Source of the DNA: JAYEHK01 sp034659475
GTDB lineage: Bacteria; Bacillota; Syntrophomonadia; Syntrophomonadales; Syntrophomonadaceae
Reading direction: 5' to 3'
DNA: 9,585 nucleotides
NCBI GenBank assembly: GCA_034659475.1
Contig: JAYEHK010000156.1
Coordinates: forward strand, 1-9,585
Position 1 is the stretch's first letter. Every line of letters starts with the position of its first letter. Position numbers and translations under genes: made by a program. Positions 1 to 7,380 of the stretch are shown piece by piece. Below the pieces are notes generated by a model. It saw only the letters and a list, made by a program, of their open reading frames with translations, made no database searches and had not been told where the DNA came from.

Positions 1-119
1 TAAAAACCGCCTATATTTTGATTTACAGTTAAATAGCTGTGTTTATCTCTATATTACTTCGACATTCATGGCTATTTATCCTGCTAATCTAAGAAACTTT
101 AGGGGTTTTCGCAGGGGAA

Positions 120-185
120 TCAAGATTGTTTCCCACCACGGGCAACTGCTGTACGAGCAGCTTCTACTACATATACGTTTTTCAT
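120..185 (-). pseudogene. Thiolase (acetyl-CoA acetyltransferase) N-terminal remnant
   Basis: On the minus strand an ATG at 185 opens a 21-codon frame beginning MKNVYVVEAARTAVARGGK and ending at TGA 120-122. The pattern V-x-E/S-A-A-R-T-x-V/I near the start is the hallmark of the thiolase N-terminal beta strand (normally about 390 residues in total). A strong ribosome binding site, GAGGAGGA (193-200), sits 7 bases before the ATG, and an extended -10 lies further upstream, so the 5' end looks like a real gene start. None of the three minus-strand frames below 120 resumes a thiolase sequence, so the rest is deleted or replaced, not merely frameshifted. It could alternatively be a coincidental short leader peptide, but the fit to the thiolase start plus the ribosome binding site makes a remnant more likely. 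The 20-residue product cannot be an enzyme. Confidence 0.6.
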
Positions 186-258
186 GTAAGCATCCTCCTC
201 AATAAACTAAATATTTTTCGTACATTTTCCGTTCACAAAAGTTTTACCACTCAAGCGT

Positions 259-267
259 ATTATACCA
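259..267 (-). promoter_or_regulatory. Extended -10 promoter upstream of the thiolase remnant
   Basis: The minus strand reads TGGTATAAT here, a perfect -10 hexamer preceded by the TGn extension. It lies about 75 bases before the remnant's ATG. No good TTGACA-like -35 sits 16-18 bases upstream, but extended -10 promoters often do without one. The surroundings are AT-rich, so a chance match is possible. If active, it would transcribe leftwards through the thiolase remnant. Confidence 0.35.
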
Positions 268-329
268 TGATTTTTATTATATTATATAATTTACGATACA
301 CTAATTTTTATTTTCTTAATATTTACTGA

Positions 330-833
330 GACATTATGTTACATATTGTAATTCAATGTATATTTTAGTCAAATGGATTGGTGTTTTTTCCTTTTTTATT
401 GTCTTTTGTAACTTTCACTGCAAAAAGCAATAGGCCTTTAAACAGAATTCTGGTATTAGCTGTGCCTTTCTTCATTCCAGATAGGCATACGGCATATTCC
501 CTATTATCGCTTAGTTTACCAGTATATCATGTTCGACTGAAATCATAAGGGAACCGTTTAATTACCGGTCAATTTCCACACGTTTTAATTACATAATTAC
601 TATGGTCAAAAACAGCCAAAAGCGGCCCTGTAATTATCTCCCATCACAGTATCTTCCGCTGTAATTCCGTTCAATAATAATCATAATTAGTAATGAATGA
701 TAATATATGGTTTTTTGTTTTGCAAATATAATTTATACTTTAGGGTTTTTTTGTCGAAATTTTTCTTTTCATAGCATTGATCCGTAAGGTACAATTTAAA
801 TACAAATCTATACCTGTTGAAAATATTATTTAT
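330..833. other. AT-rich stretch without an identified gene
   Basis: No convincing coding region was found on either strand. The stretch contains four loosely spaced copies of TAATTAC or TAATTAT (559-565, 586-592, 594-600, 631-637). It also has a lone TATAAT (727-732) and TATACT (734-739) that could be -10 elements for the flavoprotein gene at 848, but neither has a matching -35. A 36-codon minus-strand frame (365-475) has no clear ribosome binding site and is not called. The long leader before the gene at 848 could hold regulatory sites, but I recognise no riboswitch or known operator. Confidence 0.5.
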
Positions 834-847
834 GGGGAGGTAATACA

Positions 848-2200
848 ATGAAAAACGCCGATTTACTCATCCTTGGTGGTTCAGCTGCCGGCCTTGCAGC
901 CGCTAACGCCGCTTATGCGCGGTTTCCCAAAAAGAAGATTAATATCATTAGAAATGTTGACTACACAGTGGTTCCCTGCGGGATCCCCTATATCTATGGA
1001 TATCTGGACAATGTCGAAAAGGATAAAATTCCAGATCAGGGGTTTTTAAACAAAGGCATGGAAATTACGATAGGAGAAGTAGTTGATATTGATCGCACTA
1101 ACAAGATCGTAACCCTTGCAGATGGCGAACAGATTCAGTATGAAAAACTTGTCTTCGGTTTGGGATCTTCGCCAAAATTCCCCCCGGTAGAAGGCACTGC
1201 CTTGAAGAATGTGTATCCCATTAAAAAGGATCCTGTTTACCTACAACAAATCTATGATGCTTTAAATGCCCCCGATGTAAAGGACGTTGTCGTCATCGGC
1301 GGAGGCTTTATTGGAGTAGAAATGGCAGAACAAATTAAGCTACGCGGAGACTATAATGTAAGTCTTGTTGAAGCACTTCCTCATTGCTTAATGATGACCT
1401 GCGAAGAATTTGCCGGCACCAGAGCAGAAGCAGAATTGCAAACAATGGGCGTAAACATTATGACAAACACCATGGTAAAAGCGATCAATGGCGCCGATAA
1501 AGTTGAATCCGTTGCTCTATCAAGCGGAGAAACATTGAAAGCAGACATGGTGATCCTTGGTATCGGATGCGGCCCCAACACAGATCTGGCCAAGAAAATC
1601 GGCCTGGATGTAGATCCAAAATGTGGCGTCAAGGTAGACGAATATATGTGCACATCAGACCCCAGCATTTATTCCTGCGGTGATTGTTGCACTAAATTTT
1701 CAGCAATTGATGGAACACCCAGCGAGGCTCGTCTAGCTTCCGTCGCTGTGCTGGAAGGCATTATTGCGGGCAGCAACATCTTTGGAAACCTGCGAAAGCA
1801 TCAGGGCGTCGTTGGATCCTTCTGCACCAAAGTTGGCGGAGTATCCATCGCGTCAGCTGGTCTCACGGAAAAACAGGCCCAGGATAAAGGCATGGATTAC
1901 TACACGGGATCCATTACTGCAGCCGACCGTCATCCAGGTGCACTTCCGGGTTGCACACCCAATATGGAAATGAAGCTTCTTTTTGAAAAAGGAACAGATC
2001 TAGCAATCGGAGGTCACGTAGCAGGAGGTATGCAGGCCGGTGATATGGTCAATGTAATTGCGGTAGCCATACAAAATCACCTGACTGCCGATCAGATTGT
2101 TGCCTCTCAATTCGCTACTCATCCATTACTGACCGGCTCCCCACTTGTTTACCATGTCCTGTGGGCCGCGGAGAATGCTATCGTTAATAGAAGTAAATAA
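848..2200 (+). CDS. FAD/NAD(P)-dependent disulfide reductase (CoA-disulfide reductase / NADH oxidase type)
   Basis: This is a 450-residue cytoplasmic flavoprotein of the pyridine nucleotide-disulfide oxidoreductase superfamily, in the single-cysteine class that includes CoA-disulfide reductase, NADH oxidase and NADH-dependent persulfide reductase. The N-terminal FAD-binding fold has a G-G-S-A-A-G turn at residues 10-15. The redox-active cysteine is C44 in VPCGIPY. The NAD(P)H-binding glycine motif GGGFIG is at 151-156, and the second FAD motif (IYSCGDCC, with D279) is near 274-281. The dimerisation domain follows and ends in ATHPLLTGSP (423-432), typical of a subgroup of these enzymes. No rhodanese domain is fused. 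The start is secure: GGGGAGG (834-840) lies 7 bases before the ATG. The enzyme probably reduces a low-molecular-weight disulfide or persulfide, or oxygen, with NAD(P)H; sequence alone cannot say which. C277, C280 and C281 cluster unusually beside the FAD motif. A strong terminator follows, so it is probably its own transcription unit beside the copper genes. Confidence 0.88.
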   Translation: MKNADLLILGGSAAGLAAANAAYARFPKKKINIIRNVDYTVVPCGIPYIYGYLDNVEKDKIPDQGFLNKGMEITIGEVVDIDRTNKIVTLADGEQIQYEKLVFGLGSSPKFPPVEGTALKNVYPIKKDPVYLQQIYDALNAPDVKDVVVIGGGFIGVEMAEQIKLRGDYNVSLVEALPHCLMMTCEEFAGTRAEAELQTMGVNIMTNTMVKAINGADKVESVALSSGETLKADMVILGIGCGPNTDLAKKIGLDVDPKCGVKVDEYMCTSDPSIYSCGDCCTKFSAIDGTPSEARLASVAVLEGIIAGSNIFGNLRKHQGVVGSFCTKVGGVSIASAGLTEKQAQDKGMDYYTGSITAADRHPGALPGCTPNMEMKLLFEKGTDLAIGGHVAGGMQAGDMVNVIAVAIQNHLTADQIVASQFATHPLLTGSPLVYHVLWAAENAIVNRSK

Positions 2201-2209
2201 TTTAATCTC

Positions 2210-2248
2210 AAATGAGTCAAGGGAACACGTCCCCTTGACTCATTTTTT
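2210..2248 (+). terminator. Intrinsic terminator with GAGTCA palindrome
   Basis: A perfect 14-bp stem has its left arm AAATGAGTCAAGGG at 2210-2223, an 8-base loop, and its right arm at 2232-2245. It runs into a T tract (2243-2248), 10 bases after the stop of the flavoprotein gene. The stem sequence is nearly the same as that of the palindrome at 4763-4800, so it may also be a copy of a dispersed repeat. Confidence 0.85.
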
Positions 2249-2279
2249 GTTGCTCACAAATGAATAGCGAATTCAAAAA

Positions 2280-2309
2280 GTGACACATTAAACTGTGAAG
2301 CCCTATTCT
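2280..2309 (+). promoter_or_regulatory. Candidate copA promoter with internal dyad
   Basis: GTGACA (2280-2285, five of six matches to TTGACA) is followed after 18 bases by TATTCT (2304-2309, four of six matches to TATAAT). In the spacer region, CACATTAAACTGTG (2284-2297) is an imperfect dyad with perfect CACA/TGTG arms, where an operator would be expected. It does not match the CopY box (TACANNTGTA) or a GC-rich CsoR box. Both promoter and operator are weak calls made by eye. Confidence 0.3.
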
Positions 2310-2321
2310 TTTCGATCAGAC

Positions 2322-2326
2322 AGGAG
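2322..2326 (+). promoter_or_regulatory. Ribosome binding site for copA with conflicting start codons
   Basis: AGGAG precedes two overlapping start codons. ATG at 2333 is 6 bases away but opens a frame that stops after 14 codons. GTG at 2337 is 10 bases away and opens the ATPase frame. An in-frame TGA at 2334-2336 directly precedes the GTG, so the ATPase cannot start further upstream. Confidence 0.6.
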
Positions 2327-2336
2327 TTGAACATGA

Positions 2337-4508
2337 GTGAAAGAACAGTTTACGGTCGCAGGAATGAGTTGTGCTAATTGCGCACTGGCCATTGAAAAGA
2401 GGCTCACTAAATCCCCAGCAATTTCCCAGGCTTCTGTAAATCTAGCCAGTGAAAACGTATCCGTTACCTTTGATCCCGATCTCATCAACCTCTCTGATAT
2501 TTATGATCTAGTCAGAGATGCTGGCTATACGCCTCTTGACACCATCAAGCTAGACGATTCTACACTTCATCCATCCCACAACTGGGTGATTTTCAGTGCA
2601 TTAGCTGCTAGCAGTGTATTCCTTATCATGTGGATCGTGCCAGAGATTCCTGCTAAGTTATATACGATTATGGGAATTGCCACCCTCGTCCAATTTACCG
2701 CCGGATGGACCTTCTATCGCGGAGCCTACCATGCATTAAAAAATGGGTCTGCGAACATGGATGTACTCGTGGCTATGGGCATAACCGCTGCGTACGGTTA
2801 CAGTCTGTTAACCGCGTTTCCCCAGCTATTCTTTTCCGGGCCAACATTTTTTGATACCTCTATTCTCCTAATCTCCTTTATTCGTTTCGGAAAATATCTT
2901 GAGGCCCGAGCCAAAGGTCGAGCCAACCAGGCCTTACAGCGCTTGTTTGCGTTACAGGCAGACAGAGCTCGCCTGCTTGTGGATGGCGAAACGCGTGAAG
3001 TCGCTGCCTCTGACATCAACATCGGGGATATTGTAGTGGTAAAACCCGGTGAAAAAATACCCGTTGATGGGAAGATCATCGAAGGTAAAACCAGTATTGA
3101 TGAATCAATGCTCACAGGCGAATCCATCCCGGTAGAAAAAGGTCCGGGGGATAAGGTCGTAGGCGCTACGCTCAACCATACAGGCAGCCTTAAAATTCAG
3201 GTTACCCAGGTTGGAAGAGATACCATTCTATCCAGCATCATTCAAATGGTAGAAGATGCATTGGGTGATAAACCACCTATTCAGCGACTGGCAGATCGTA
3301 TTTCGAGTTATTTTGTACCTACTGTAATATTGATCTCTCTCATTACATTTGCTTCGTGGCACTTTATCCAGCAAAGCCCTTTTGTGTTTGCGTTTACTGC
3401 CTCCATCGCCGTATTGGTAGTTGCCTGCCCCTGTGCCCTTGGTCTGGCAACGCCCACAGCAATAATGGTAGGAAGCAGTATAGGACTAACACATGGCATT
3501 CTATTTAAATCCGCTGCGGTATTAGAAGGGATGGCACATCTAGACGCCATTGGATTTGATAAAACCGGGACATTAACCACCGGCAAACTTCAGGTGACCC
3601 AGGTCGTTGCTTATCCGCCCTATTCAACGGAAGAAATCCTCAAGATTGCAGCCTCGGGAGAAAGTTCTTCCATTCATCCTTTAGCCCAGGCACTAGTTAC
3701 TAAAGCACAGGCAGAAGGTCAAAACATTACCGAAGTCAGCAACTATTTGGAGGAAAGCGGGCATGGGATTGTATGTACGTATAAACAAATGCCTCTGCTG
3801 ATAGGCAATAACAAATTGTTGCACAGGCATGAGATTCATTACGATACTGCTGAAAATGATTTCCATCGCCTTGTTGAAGCAGGCAACACAACCATGTTTA
3901 TCGCTTTAAACCAACAGGTCATAGGATTAATCGGTATGGCAGATCAAGTAAAAGATGACAGCCGCGAAGCCATACACCGACTCCATAAGCTGGGATTAAA
4001 AACCTTCATGATCACTGGAGACAACCAAACGGTAGCATTAGCAGTCGCCCACGAACTAGGGATTGACGAAGTGAAAGCCGAGGTTCTTCCCTCCGAAAAA
4101 ATTGATATGATCAAGGCTTACCAGGAAAAAGGATTTCAGGTTGCCATGGTCGGAGATGGCATCAATGATGCACCTGCTTTGGCGCAGGCAAATACAGGTA
4201 TCGCCATTGGTTCAGGCACCGATGTTGCTCGTGAAACAGGCGATGTTGTTCTGATTCGGAATAGCCTGTTGGATGTCGAAAGAGCTATTCGCCTGGGGCG
4301 CAAAACACTATCAAAAATTAAGCAAAATTTCTTCTGGGCGTTGATTTATAACCTGATTGGAATCCCCCTGGCAGCTGGCGCCCTTTATTCAACCACTGGA
4401 CAGCTTCTTCCTCCACAGTGGGCAGGCCTGGCCATGGCCTTCTCGTCTGTATCTGTGGTTTTGAATTCTTTACTGCTAAATCGATATGGGAAAAAACTAA
4501 TCACATGA
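2337..4508 (+). CDS. copA: Copper-exporting P1B-type ATPase CopA
   Basis: A 723-residue heavy-metal P-type ATPase that pumps Cu(I) out of the cytoplasm at the expense of ATP. It has one N-terminal HMA domain (residues 3-68) with the metal-binding motif GMSCANC (C12, C15), and about eight membrane helices. The actuator loop has TGES at 260-263. The transmembrane metal site is CPC at 364-366. The phosphorylation motif is DKTGT (D408), with HP at 447-448, TGDN at 560-563 and GDGIND at 606-611. Y671-N672 in helix 7 and M700 with S703-S704 in helix 8 are the signature of Cu(I)-specific (P1B-1) pumps, not Zn/Cd or Cu(II) types. Length is slightly short for the family because only one HMA domain is present. 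The start is GTG 2337, forced by the TGA at 2334. The CopZ-like gene follows 58 bases later, probably in the same transcript. Confidence 0.93.
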   Translation: MKEQFTVAGMSCANCALAIEKRLTKSPAISQASVNLASENVSVTFDPDLINLSDIYDLVRDAGYTPLDTIKLDDSTLHPSHNWVIFSALAASSVFLIMWIVPEIPAKLYTIMGIATLVQFTAGWTFYRGAYHALKNGSANMDVLVAMGITAAYGYSLLTAFPQLFFSGPTFFDTSILLISFIRFGKYLEARAKGRANQALQRLFALQADRARLLVDGETREVAASDINIGDIVVVKPGEKIPVDGKIIEGKTSIDESMLTGESIPVEKGPGDKVVGATLNHTGSLKIQVTQVGRDTILSSIIQMVEDALGDKPPIQRLADRISSYFVPTVILISLITFASWHFIQQSPFVFAFTASIAVLVVACPCALGLATPTAIMVGSSIGLTHGILFKSAAVLEGMAHLDAIGFDKTGTLTTGKLQVTQVVAYPPYSTEEILKIAASGESSSIHPLAQALVTKAQAEGQNITEVSNYLEESGHGIVCTYKQMPLLIGNNKLLHRHEIHYDTAENDFHRLVEAGNTTMFIALNQQVIGLIGMADQVKDDSREAIHRLHKLGLKTFMITGDNQTVALAVAHELGIDEVKAEVLPSEKIDMIKAYQEKGFQVAMVGDGINDAPALAQANTGIAIGSGTDVARETGDVVLIRNSLLDVERAIRLGRKTLSKIKQNFFWALIYNLIGIPLAAGALYSTTGQLLPPQWAGLAMAFSSVSVVLNSLLLNRYGKKLIT

Positions 4509-4566
4509 GATCATAATGGGCAGGATAAATAAGTCTATAATGTTAACCGAAAGAAGTGCATGAATT

Positions 4567-4770
4567 ATGGAAACAACCCTGTTGAAAATTGAAGGAATGA
4601 GCTGTAATCACTGTAAAATGACCGTGGAAAAAGCACTGCAATCAACCCCGGGTGTTCAAAGTACACAAGTCGATTTAGCAAGGCGAGAAGCAAAGATAAC
4701 CGGAACCGCAGACCGTAAAAGTCTGGAGAAGGCCGTACAGGAAGCCGGCTACATCGTTGTAAATAAATGA
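4567..4770 (+). CDS. copZ: CopZ-type copper chaperone (HMA domain protein)
   Basis: A 67-residue cytoplasmic protein consisting of a single heavy-metal-associated domain with a beta-alpha-beta-beta-alpha-beta pattern. The Cu(I)-binding motif is GMSCNHC (C13, C16) in the first loop; the His between the cysteines is typical of CopZ. It would hand Cu(I) to the HMA or membrane entry site of the neighbouring CopA. The ribosome binding site is weak (AGAAG near 4552-4556), and an out-of-frame ATG occurs at 4560, so translation may rely partly on coupling to copA. A TATAAT at 4536-4541 in the short gap could give it a private promoter, but no -35 is seen. Its stop codon (4768-4770) lies inside the palindromic terminator that follows. 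Confidence 0.9.
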   Translation: METTLLKIEGMSCNHCKMTVEKALQSTPGVQSTQVDLARREAKITGTADRKSLEKAVQEAGYIVVNK

Positions 4771-4800
4771 GTCAGGGGGAATGCCCCCTGACTCATTTAT
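4763..4800. terminator. Bidirectional terminator palindrome between convergent genes
   Basis: A perfect 17-bp inverted repeat has arms at 4763-4779 and 4784-4800 around a 4-base loop, AATG. It contains the TGA of the copper chaperone (4768-4770) and, on the other strand, the TAA of the SLH gene (4797-4799). The GC-rich core GGGGG/CCCCC flanked by AT ends suits termination in both directions, though neither side has a long uninterrupted T tract. The core AAATGAGTCA-GGG matches the terminator at 2210-2248. Confidence 0.75.
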
Positions 4801-6083
4801 GGAATCGCTATCCTGAATTCTTGAATACCCGCAGCATAGCAAGCAATCTCATACTGCTGGAAATAGACGACCAGGCTTCCGTTTTGCACATAGAAGGCTT
4901 GTTCGTCGTTAATCCCCTGGAAGCCCATATCACCTGCAAAAAAGTCATCAGGACGGGTACTGATTTCTTGCTGTATTGCTTCATTGACGTACGCTTTGTA
5001 ATCAACATCTTTTGCAAAGAAATCCTCCAAGGCCAGTTCCTCACCCGTTTTCATATTGAAATTATAGGCCACTCGTTCTGTTATGCCGTGTGCGCCTCCA
5101 GAATAGGTATAGTAATCAACATAGAAACTCAAAACCTCACCATCAACATGGTACGGTCCACATCGTGTCATGACAACAAATCGATGGAAAGGGAATCCCT
5201 CTTCCCCTAAATTCTGCTTCTCTTCTACAGCAACAGCCTTCAGACTTGTAATCAGTTCAAACGCATCCTTATTAAGACGTTCGTTTAATTTTTCCTGAAA
5301 AGCTTTGTTTTCCAGAACCTCAAAAACGGGGGTATTCAGATCAATCTCCAGAACATCCGATTTGCTCTCAACCTTTTTGATGTTTATCTGAACAGTTGAT
5401 GATGTATCATCCTCCTCCGGTGGATTTGCCTCCACAAGTTGGTAACAACGATTTAAAATCTTAGCCATTTCGCCTCTTTTAACCGGATCCTGCGGACGGA
5501 ATGAGTGGTTATTGCCCTGCATAATGCCGGTATTGTTCACGAAGGTAATCGCATTGATATCTTCTGTGCACAGCCCTTTTGTATCTTCAAAATATGGCAT
5601 CATCATAACCATGGGTACGCTTATATTCTTTGCCCTGAAAGAACGAAATAGACTACGTGCTACCTCAATTCTGCTAACCACTTCAGTGGGCTTGAATTCC
5701 TTACCAGAATCAAAAATATTATTAAGCGCCCCTACGATCACTGCTTCGGCATACCAGCCTTCATCTTCAAGATCCCAGTAATAATCACTGGCTGCAGGTT
5801 CTTTAACAAACCGAACATTCCCGTAATCCAAATTAAAGCAACGTTCCAGAGTAACGCCCAGTTGCGCACGATTCACCGTTCCTTCAGGAGCAAAAACCTT
5901 AAACCCCTGTTGATTTGTGCCCATCCCATTCATTAACCCCCGATCAACCGTCGTTTGAATATCCTCCTCTGCCCAGTGACCCCGGGTATCAATATAATCC
6001 CCCGGTGCCAGTTTGGCCAGAGCGCCCGAAGGAGAAAGCACTAAAAACACCCCTACAAGCAACCAACTCATCCATTTTTTCAT
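4797..6083 (-). CDS. SLH-domain surface protein with RsiV/PdaC-like (DUF4163/DUF3298) C-terminus
   Basis: A 428-residue exported protein. A signal peptide (residues 1-23, cleavage after ALA) precedes three SLH repeats near residues 33-85, 102-150 and 163-216, each with the usual D/W-A-x-x-x-I ... F-x-P-x-x-x-V-x-R-x-E/Q pattern. SLH triplets bind pyruvylated secondary cell-wall polymers and anchor S-layer proteins. A short acidic Pro/Glu/Asp/Ser/Thr linker (about 218-230) leads to a DUF4163-like part (about 245-325) and a DUF3298-like part (about 326-428) with YYTYSGGAHG (324-333), a hallmark of RsiV and PdaC. In RsiV this region binds lysozyme; here a wall-sensing or glycan-binding role is inference. 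The ribosome binding site is moderate (GTGAGG, 6094-6099). It follows the DHHW gene by 79 bases on the same strand and probably shares its transcript. Confidence 0.85.
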   Translation of the reverse strand: MKKWMSWLLVGVFLVLSPSGALAKLAPGDYIDTRGHWAEEDIQTTVDRGLMNGMGTNQQGFKVFAPEGTVNRAQLGVTLERCFNLDYGNVRFVKEPAASDYYWDLEDEGWYAEAVIVGALNNIFDSGKEFKPTEVVSRIEVARSLFRSFRAKNISVPMVMMMPYFEDTKGLCTEDINAITFVNNTGIMQGNNHSFRPQDPVKRGEMAKILNRCYQLVEANPPEEDDTSSTVQINIKKVESKSDVLEIDLNTPVFEVLENKAFQEKLNERLNKDAFELITSLKAVAVEEKQNLGEEGFPFHRFVVMTRCGPYHVDGEVLSFYVDYYTYSGGAHGITERVAYNFNMKTGEELALEDFFAKDVDYKAYVNEAIQQEISTRPDDFFAGDMGFQGINDEQAFYVQNGSLVVYFQQYEIACYAAGIQEFRIAIP

Positions 6084-6162
6084 CTCAATATCGCCTCACT
6101 TTTAACTTTCTGCCAGTAAATACGAAGGAAATAAGAATTCCTTTCACATGATCAGTGAAAAA

Positions 6163-7302
6163 TTACAGACCAGGGAATTGTTCCCCGGCCTTTTCCAAAA
6201 AGCCATTAACACTATAAAGCAAAAGCACATTGTTGATACCCTGCGAATCTATCAATTGGCTTAGATTATCATTGTAATACCTTAAGTTCACTACATATAT
6301 TTCACTATAATGTTCGGTTAAAAAAGGAACAAAACTGTTGGCGAAGGAATCTTTGAGCAACAGCAATTTTTTATCATTATCAGTGTTCATCCTGATTCTG
6401 ATCAGCGACTGATTGCCATTCAAAAACACGGAGTATTTATCTTTTTTCTTTAGATTATCCATAAAATATAATGAATTGGAGCATTGGTTATAATCGTAAT
6501 AATCAACGGTGTATAATTCACTGCTTTTCGGGATATATAGCTCGATCTTATCGGGGTTTAAATGTCTAAAACCTCCCTTGGAATACAGAGAACCATAAAA
6601 GCTGTCCGTAACTTTTTTAATTTGAAAATCATCTTGCTCCCGAGCTGCAAAGCCCATACTCTTTGCAGCATGTCTATAGGCACAATAGGCACCTATGGTT
6701 GTCCAGTGATGATCAGTTTTATAATAAATACTCTCACCTTTTTGATCCAACAGGCTATCATAAATATCAATATAGTTTATTTGATTGTCCAATGAACTTT
6801 TGATCTGATTGATATAGACTATACTATTATCAGTTGGAGCATAAGCGGGCAGACTGTCCTTATATATTGCTGCTGAATTAGGTACCAGAAGGAAATATAG
6901 ATCTAAATCAGCCCTGCTCACTGCAAAGGAGTTAATAGTTGCCAGTGTTGCCTGAAGGCCCTTCTTGTCCATTTCATTGCACTTTTGAAATAATCTTCCA
7001 TCTTCACCCAGGTAAACCCCATTGTTTTCTCTTCTGCCCAGGATTCTTTCCGAATCAGATTTAACACCGATCCAAAAGTCCCGAAAAGGAAACTGATCAG
7101 TCAGGTATTTTTCACAATCGGAGCTAAGTTTCCCCTCCCATAAATCATCCATAGAAAAACGCGGCATTTGCTCCAACATTCTGTTCTCCGATTCTGAAAA
7201 CCTGTTATCCGGGATCATTAAATAAAGAAATGCTATGCTGGATAGGTATATCATAAAAACCGCTGCGATAACCTTTAAAACTTGCTCATTATATTTCATC
7301 AA
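6163..7302 (-). CDS. DHHW family protein (AlgX/AlgJ-like SGNH acyltransferase partner)
   Basis: About 379 residues, with one N-terminal membrane anchor (about residues 9-30) and an extracytoplasmic SGNH-like domain. The TDHHW motif at 196-200 and KDSFANSF at 317-324 match the catalytic Asp-His and Ser blocks of AlgX/AlgJ, so D197, H199 and S319 are the likely triad. In the alginate system such proteins move acetyl groups, delivered across the membrane by an MBOAT protein, onto the polysaccharide. Here the MBOAT gene lies directly upstream on the same strand, which supports an equivalent O-acylation role; the glycan is unknown. The frame can begin at TTG 7302 or the adjacent ATG 7299. GGAG (7314-7317) is somewhat distant from either, and I favour the ATG for its codon. 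A 214-base gap holding a large inverted repeat separates it from the MBOAT gene. Confidence 0.85.
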   Translation of the reverse strand: MMKYNEQVLKVIAAVFMIYLSSIAFLYLMIPDNRFSESENRMLEQMPRFSMDDLWEGKLSSDCEKYLTDQFPFRDFWIGVKSDSERILGRRENNGVYLGEDGRLFQKCNEMDKKGLQATLATINSFAVSRADLDLYFLLVPNSAAIYKDSLPAYAPTDNSIVYINQIKSSLDNQINYIDIYDSLLDQKGESIYYKTDHHWTTIGAYCAYRHAAKSMGFAAREQDDFQIKKVTDSFYGSLYSKGGFRHLNPDKIELYIPKSSELYTVDYYDYNQCSNSLYFMDNLKKKDKYSVFLNGNQSLIRIRMNTDNDKKLLLLKDSFANSFVPFLTEHYSEIYVVNLRYYNDNLSQLIDSQGINNVLLLYSVNGFLEKAGEQFPGL

Positions 7303-7380
7303 ACAAATCTCTTCTCCGTCTTTAAACTAGATTTATATTAACCACCCATGTCCGCAGGCCACAACCACCAATGAAAATAG

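Noticed and set aside
126..329. 67-codon plus-strand frame in the left intergenic region
   Set aside because: It lies antisense to the thiolase remnant and its promoter, has low-complexity Tyr/Phe/Ile-rich content and no ribosome binding site.
365..475. 36-codon minus-strand frame, Lys-rich, beginning MKKGTANTRILFKG
   Set aside because: It reads like a plausible small protein and stays open a little upstream, but has no Shine-Dalgarno sequence and matches no family I know. Worth a homology search only.
559..637. Repeated TAATTAC/TAATTAT heptamers
   Set aside because: Short AT-rich words at irregular spacing (27, 8 and 37 bases) are expected by chance in this composition.
4536..4541. Perfect TATAAT between copA and the chaperone gene
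   Set aside because: No -35 or TGn extension accompanies it, and the gene is well placed for co-transcription with copA.
4767..5210. 147-codon plus-strand frame opposite the SLH gene 3' end
   Set aside because: It is antisense to a well-supported DUF3298 coding region and has no family features.
6124..6160. Small hairpins (AAGGAA/TTCCTT and TTTCAC/GTGAAA) between the DHHW and SLH genes
   Set aside because: Stems are only 6 bp with no T tract, too weak to call a terminator.
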